Assembly (NCBI GenBank): GCA_033977485.1
Contig: CM066984.1
Location: forward strand, 111,397,251 to 111,461,250
Origin: Hydrangea macrophylla
Lineage: Eukaryota > Streptophyta > Magnoliopsida > Cornales > Hydrangeaceae
Direction of reading: 5' to 3'
Length of the DNA: 64,000 bases
The translations under genes were made by a program, and so were the position numbers. The notes beneath the pieces were generated by a model that was not told the DNA's origin, made no database searches, and saw only the letters and a list, made by a program, of their open reading frames with translations. Positions 58,440 to 64,000 of this stretch are shown here, piece by piece. Numbering within the stretch: the stretch's first letter is position 1; the number at the start of each line of letters is the position of its first letter.

Positions 58440-60268
58440 ATCTCCAAAGGTAAAATATCAAATGATGTAGTAAATAAGTAATTTTGATGGTTTGGAGCAA
58501 AGTTGATGTGTTGCTTTTGATGTTACAAAATGAGTCACTCCAACCCATACATCAAAGATTGTATATTTTAATAAATTCTATTCTTTTATCTATTATCTAT
58601 ATTATGCCCACATTAATGTACTTTTGTGATTTAATAGTGTTTTTTATTGCAAATATATGATTTTTTTAATAAATAAAAATAAAATAATAATTTTTATTAT
58701 TGTATATTTTGTTTTTCCAATTAAATTGAAAATTTAATGGGTTTGATTGGTCCATTTTTATTGCCAATGAAAAGTAAAAACACCCTATAATTTTTATCCC
58801 ATTTTACCAACACGCAATACGTCTCTCTCTCTCTCTCCTCGTCTTCTTCTTCTTCTTCTTCTTCTTCTTCTTCTTCTTCTCTCTCTCTCTCTCTCTGAAT
58901 AAAATAAGCTGAAAAATTATTTGCCTCAGCTCTGCCTTCGCAGCAATGTTGCTGCAATTTTGGATTGCAGCAAAGTTTGCTGATCATGTTGATGCGTCCG
59001 TTGAAGCAGAAATTCCTAGGATTGCAGCAAAGTTTGCCTCAAAATGGTGTTTGATGCGTGGGTTAGAGATGGTCTAATAAACTATTTTTCATATGAAAGA
59101 GCATTTTTTAATTGTTAGATGAAGATTTAATAATTATTTAACAATATTTTTAGTTACTATGTTGAGACCAAATCTTTATCTAAGGGTTAAAAACTACTTT
59201 TTCATATAAGAAGTTGTTTACTATATCATTACCCAATTGTTTCACAAAGTTCTGAGATTTAAAATGCATATAAAACTCTTAAGGGTTAATATTTTGACCT
59301 TCTTCCAGATTAGGCGTAATCATACATACCTTTCTTGTAGTTTTCATAATTACACTCACCCTGATTTCATGTGAAGATTTCAAAGTTCACGATAACAAGT
59401 GAAATAATTTTTGTTTCGCAAAGTTCTGAGAATTAAAATGCATATAAAATCCTTAAGGGTTAAAAACTTTGACCTTCCTCCAGGTTAGATCTAATTATAC
59501 AGATGTTTCTTATGGTTTTCGTAATTACATTGATCTCCCTTCTTGAAATGATATACAAATGTCGTTAAAATTTATGTGAAAGCACATGTTAACTCTCGAC
59601 TGTGTAAATCATACTCACCTCCCCCTGAGTTATGGCCTAATTACACGGACCTCATTTGCGGTTTACAATCTTCCCTTTTTTAGTCAACAGCAGTTGACTC
59701 AAAAAAATATGTTCTTTTCAAGTTACATTTCTCAAAAGAGCAATATTTGGGACACAAAATAATCACAAATAAATGATCATAAAAGGATGTGGCATCCCAT
59801 GTGGCATTAGGACCAACCACACTTCCTACTGGCACATGAGATGACACATCCGTTTGTGAGCATCTCTTTGTGACCTTTTTATGTCCTTAGCATTACCCTT
59901 CTCAAAATACCCACACTTATGCTTATTACACCTACAAGGAAAATATTTCGAATGTTATGTGCATATATGTGTACATGTATGTCTACAAAACTTATATTTA
60001 GGATTGTTAGTATTTATGTCAGTATCTTCTCTATTCAAATCCTAATCAAAATGTTGTATTTGAGTGAATGTTTTATAATTTCATATCTATGTACATGTAT
60101 GATGCATTGATTTACTGTAACTTTTTATTTTTAACACTTATAGATCGACATGCATGTACGCCCAAAAATTTCAATTTGTTCTCTCTCAATCAATAGAAGT
60201 TATGACTGCTTACACAAAAGAAAATAATATACTGGCTACCCTCGAAAATTTGCTTACTCGAGTTTCGT
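58440..60268. other. Intergenic repeats and microsatellites
   Basis: No gene. A compound (CT)n(TTC)n(CT)n tract lies at about 58822-58897. At 58440-58560 there is a CCATCTCCAAAGG stretch similar in wording to 9620-9740. At 59280-59680 a phrase with TTTGACCTTC(T/C)TCCAG(A/G)TTAG is repeated twice, a diverged duplication. Confidence 0.5.
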
Positions 60269-61818
60269 GATTGGTGATCGCGGTAAAAATTTGTAGTTCA
60301 AGAGCAAAGTAGTCGCGACAAGTAGTACCCGGAAGTACGGGATCGATTTCCACAGGGACTAATATGTATAACAACGGCGTTGGTGGTTTCAGGACTTAGT
60401 ATCCACAAGTGTTACAAAAGAAAAAAAAGGGGAAAACAAAAAAGAAAAGAAGTGAAAGAAAATAGACCGAAGTCTTTTTGCTTGAGGAGTTCTTTAAGCC
60501 AACTATCACTACAATGGCTAAAAGAAGATGACTCACTTCCAAAAAGTAATGAAATACGAACCAATGCTAGCAAATTATAAAAAACTTTGAAGGTAGGAGA
60601 GCAAATTAGGATTAGGAATGCTTTAGAGAGATTGAAAAGATGAGATTAGAAAAGATGAGATTAGGAAAGATGAGGTTAGAAAAGATGAGATTAGGAAGCT
60701 ACCTCTACCTTGAACTTTTACCAAACCAACCGAAATGTATTTTAATTATCCTTTGAATAGAAATCTCATTGAGACAAAAGATCAAACATATAGCAGTCAA
60801 CTCACATGCTAGATCCTACACTCATTGAGATTCAGGAAATTAGATGTAATTCTTTAAAGATCCTTTCATTCCTGATGCGTGACATTAACAATGAAGCATC
60901 TCCTATAATCCAATCTAAGATCAAGAATTCTAAGTATAATTTCAAACACAAAACTTTTCTTGAAGAACCATAGTTCAAGGATGGAGATATGGCTTCCCAA
61001 TCTTGGAGATTTAGCTACACATGGTTATTAAGAAAACAAACTTAAAACAAGATAGAATTAATAACTCCAGCATAAAATTCAAACTATTTTTAGCTTACAC
61101 TAATGGAATGGTTTAATTCCTACAAAGAGTTTTCAAGTTTTAAACTAAGAGAACAAGAGAGAAAAAGATGGAAGAAAAACCAAGAAAAACTTTAGAAGAA
61201 ACAGCCCCCCTTTTTTTCTCTTGGTCATAACCTTCCTCTTATAGCCTCCTTCTTTCCACCTCCAAGAGCCCTAATTCAAGTTCCCATAGCTGCTGAAGTG
61301 AAGGGCCCTGTCAAATCCCTGCCCACTACAAGTATTGAGGTATATTTCTTTTTGAATTGCAGACTTGCAATTAACTGAGAATCTGAATTCGCCGGATCGG
61401 ATCGATCCGGTTGGGACCCGGATCGATCCGGTTTTAACAGTTTGTGAATCAACGTTCTTGAACAAGGGCGGATCGATCCGCTATAAGACCGGATCGATCC
61501 GCTATAAGACCGGATCAATCCGGTTTTGACAGTTTGAGAATCAACGTTCTTGAACAAGGGCGGATCGATCCGCTATAAGACCGGATCGATCCGGTTTTGA
61601 CAGTTTGATTTCTTCCCTCTTTCCTTCATCAACAACCATCTCATCACTTAGCCCTCATAGCAACCTACAAAAAAGTCAAAGAAAAGCACAGAGAACAAAG
61701 GAGAAAGAAAAGAAAACAAGTGATAATGCCATGCTTAAGATTACTAAATTGGGGAAATAAACAAACTAAAGAGTGCCTTATCACATAGATGATAATGCAA
61801 AACTTACGATGAATCACA
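60269..61818 (-). repeat. LTR of a retrotransposon extending beyond the right edge
   Basis: On the minus strand it begins TGTGATTCATCGTAAG directly after a polypurine stretch (AGTTGGGGGG). It runs leftwards to a segment with TCCCTGTGGAAATCGATCCC and CGCGACTAC, a layout I associate with Athila/Tat-type LTRs. The left limit (near the + strand TGATTGGTGATCGCGG, 60269) is an estimate, and no target duplication can be checked because the other end is outside the window. Contents include an 18-bp AGATGAGATTAGAAA-type tandem repeat (60631-60700) and the CGGATCGATCCG array at 61398-61593. Confidence 0.6.
61398..61593. repeat. Phased array of CGGATCGATCCG palindromes
   Basis: Seven copies, one with a single change, start at 61398, 61419, 61469, 61490, 61511, 61561 and 61582. 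Every neighbour within a group is exactly 21 bp away. Groups begin 71 and 92 bp apart (92 = 71 + 21). The spacer AATCAACGTTCTTGAACAAG recurs between groups. Confidence 0.95.
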
Positions 61819-63738
61819 CCCCCCAACTAGCATGTTGCTAGTCCCTTAGCAACCTAGTGGACCTTAACATTAGAAGTTCCAAAGAAAATTACCACATTTT
61901 ATTCGAAGGAAGGTTAAACACCGCTTTCATGGGGAACACGGTTGCATTGAGCAGATGCAACAAGCCGTTAAACCTCTAATTCATTGCTAGAGGCGGAGTG
62001 TCTCCGGAGGGTTGTCAGAATGGTACCCACAAAACATCATGATTCCTCAAGAAAGACACCGAGGCTCAATTTTCTAAACTCAGCATATCGAGTGTCTTTT
62101 ATGACCTTTAACAAGTAATGTGCACACTTATTTCTACCTTCCAAGATTCTTTCTTACATTGCGGAAAATTATTAACATCAACCCTTGGAAGTGTGTAGTG
62201 TGAGCTGTACATTATAACGATCAAGGACCGATCATGCTATTCTGATTTTTAAACTCATCTGAAACTGTGCCTCGACTTCAAATCTCACGGATATTCACTC
62301 AAAAATGAAGTCACTCAGAAGTTTGGCGAAACTCTCACATATGTGGGCTTAAGGAGTATTTGAAAAAGAAATATAGTGCCACGCATATGATTGGAAAAGA
62401 AACGGACAATATGAAACGGATAAAATAAATCTCATGAATGGATACCATGCATTTAGGAGCAGTGAGGAAATGGACCTCTTGGTACTTTGCCTTAACCTTC
62501 CAAACTTGGGGTCATTCAAATTGAGTATATAAAAAAAACTTTTGATCTAGCTTTGAGGGGTGGTTAAGTTGTAGGGGATAAAAGGACCTTTGGGTATTTT
62601 GAAATCATTCACCTTCTTTTTCTATCTCCGAACCGTGGGAGTATACATTGACTTTATAATAGGAGCAAACGATCTCACAATTTTTTATTTTTATTTTTAT
62701 TTTTTTTTATTTTTTTTAGGAGATCATAAGACGTTTTCTTTGATTTCAACACGGCTCAGAAGGTAACATAGTGCTCATGATATGATTCCAAACAAGGTGT
62801 GTGTCTTCCACAGATGAACTCCTTATGTGGAATGGATATCAGTTTTTGGGAATCTCGAATGGGGAAGTCGATTTTTCAAGGCTCAATTTGTGGTGAACTG
62901 TGGGTAATGGGAGAAGGCCAAAGTTTGTGGAGATAAAACGATAGCCTAAAATCTCTTCGAACTCATGCTGATCTAAATCTCAATACTAAATCAAGTACCT
63001 GAAGTCCATTGTTACCACGATGCTATTCTAGATGCACGATCAAACAAAAATAATGAGATTTTCTACGATTAAAAACACTTTTCAAGGAACTGCGAGTTAA
63101 GATGGACACTTAACAATAACGAATGGTACAAAAGCTCTCATGGGTCAAGGCTCCACCTTATGTTTCCGATGAGTTCTAATCATAAAATAGCAGGGACTCA
63201 ACTCCTTGATACATACAATGTATGAAGTGCGAAGAAATCCCAGGTTCAATGTTAATAAGATAAGCAAAAATCAAAAGAACCTGAGAATGAAGAGTAAGCA
63301 AATACCTTTCAAGTTAAATCATCATAAAATTCACAAGTTTTTTTTTTATTTTTAAAACAAGATATGAAAATGATATTAAAACACTTCACACAGTAGAATC
63401 CTAAATCAAGAGACCGATTTTATTACCACTAAGCCCACACCCCCCAACTAGAACTCATCATTGTCCCCAATGAAAGAGCAAAGGAGAGAAAGAAAGAGTA
63501 ACAGAAAAGAGGAACGAATATACCATGTGCAACAACGCCCGTAATGAGGGAAATCGTCTCTTGTGGAGGGTTAGTAACAAGTCAAGAAGAGGAACAAAAG
63601 AAAAACAAGAAATCCATCCGCAATAAATAATAACCACCACACCCCATGCATAAGAAATACAAACCCAAAATGAGAGAGTAGAAGAATCAAGAATCATTAC
63701 TCTCGTAAGACTAGCATGGGTGTTAACGCAAACACATC
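61819..63738 (-). mobile_element. Non-coding 3' internal region of the retrotransposon
   Basis: Lies between the end of the internal coding frame and the LTR. A TCATTGGGGACAATGATGAG followed by TAGTTGGGGGGTGTG (about 63475-63436, minus strand) and the similar TAGTTGGGGGGTGTGA at the LTR edge are characteristic of plant Ty3/Gypsy elements with long 3' regions. No frame in this stretch resembles pol. Confidence 0.5.
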
Positions 63739-64000
63739 CTAATTAACATCATCGCCCTGGCCCCCAGAGCCAGAGCCACCCGGTCCGCTATACCTATCAT
63801 AAAAGAAATTAGGGGGAGGTACATCCGGATAAGCAAGCTCAAACATATAACGTTGCATATGAGCCATCTGACCAATATCATGTTGATAGTCAGAACGGAA
63901 ACCCTGAAAATCCCCCCGTAGACCCTGCAAGTCCTCTCTTTGTCGAGTCTGTTCCTCGGTGAGAGTATCAAGACGTTGGTAAACATTGGACATATCAAAC
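63739..64000 (-). CDS. C-terminal part of a retrotransposon protein, cut by the window edge
   Basis: An open frame on the minus strand enters from the right edge and stops at 63739. About 85 residues are visible. It starts in a charged coiled-coil stretch (YQRLDTLTEEQTRQREDLQG, then further Gln/Asp/Arg-rich residues) and ends in a Pro- and Gly-rich tail (PPPNFF, GPGGSGSGGQ). Such tails are common at the C-termini of plant Ty3/Gypsy gag-like or Athila-type accessory proteins. No zinc knuckle or enzymatic motif is visible, so which retroelement protein it is cannot be said. The ATG at 63993 is probably internal. Confidence 0.45.
   Translation of the reverse strand, partial: FDMSNVYQRLDTLTEEQTRQREDLQGLRGDFQGFRSDYQHDIGQMAHMQRYMFELAYPDVPPPNFFYDRYSGPGGSGSGGQGDDVN

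Noticed and set aside
1..64000. CRISPR arrays, bacterial operons, rRNA and tRNA genes
   Set aside because: None seen. Spliced genes and plant transposons show nuclear plant DNA. The phased palindrome arrays lack the repeat-spacer structure of CRISPR.

Overview
This is a plant nuclear window, most likely from a eudicot. It is AT-rich, has GT-AG introns and an angiosperm ARF8-type gene, and carries many plant transposon classes: Ty3/Gypsy-like solo LTRs, MULE foldbacks, Tourist and Stowaway MITEs, Helitron-like ends and (GA)n leaders. The species cannot be fixed from sequence alone.

Three protein genes can be supported, all on the minus strand. (1) An intronless 328-aa HEM4-domain protein (uroporphyrinogen-III-synthase-like) at 10249-11235. 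(2) A five-exon tafazzin-family acyltransferase, 287 aa, spread over 15123-27899 because its introns hold two solo LTRs, a gene-fragment-carrying MULE, MITEs and a GC-rich minisatellite. (3) A 14-exon auxin response factor of the ARF8 type, 825 aa, at 43641-54816. It has an intact B3 domain, ARF domain, Q-rich middle region, PB1 domain and miR167 target site. Its 4.2-kb sixth intron holds a LINE relic, a tandem duplication and a hAT-like element with a 1,068-bp MULE foldback nested inside. A fourth minus-strand gene may start at the left edge, where a TATA box and a GA-rich leader can be seen, but only its leader would lie in the window. I reassembled genes 2 and 3 exon by exon. Every junction is GT-AG, the phases add up, and each gives one open frame.

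Layout: 1-10.2 kb is gene-poor, with small MITEs, three Helitron-like 3' hairpins and microsatellites. 10.2-13.7 kb holds the HEM4 gene and two foldback elements. 14-28 kb is the tafazzin-family gene. 28.6-30.7 kb is a solo LTR with a striking palindrome array. 31.6-33.3 kb is a palindrome-rich satellite-like stretch. 33.6-42.0 kb is a complete, very young LTR element with almost no coding capacity. 43.6-55.4 kb is ARF8. 55.9-60.2 kb holds MITEs and microsatellites. 60.3-64 kb is the 3' part of another LTR retrotransposon running off the right edge on the minus strand.

The most unusual signal is a shared geometry in two LTRs of different sequence. Each contains an array of roughly 12-bp palindromes (CCAGTCGACTGG in one, CGGATCGATCCG in the other). 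In both, palindromes are grouped with starts about 21 bp apart, and groups repeat about every 71-73 bp. The sequences differ but the spacing is the same, which suggests selection on spacing, for example a phased protein-binding array.
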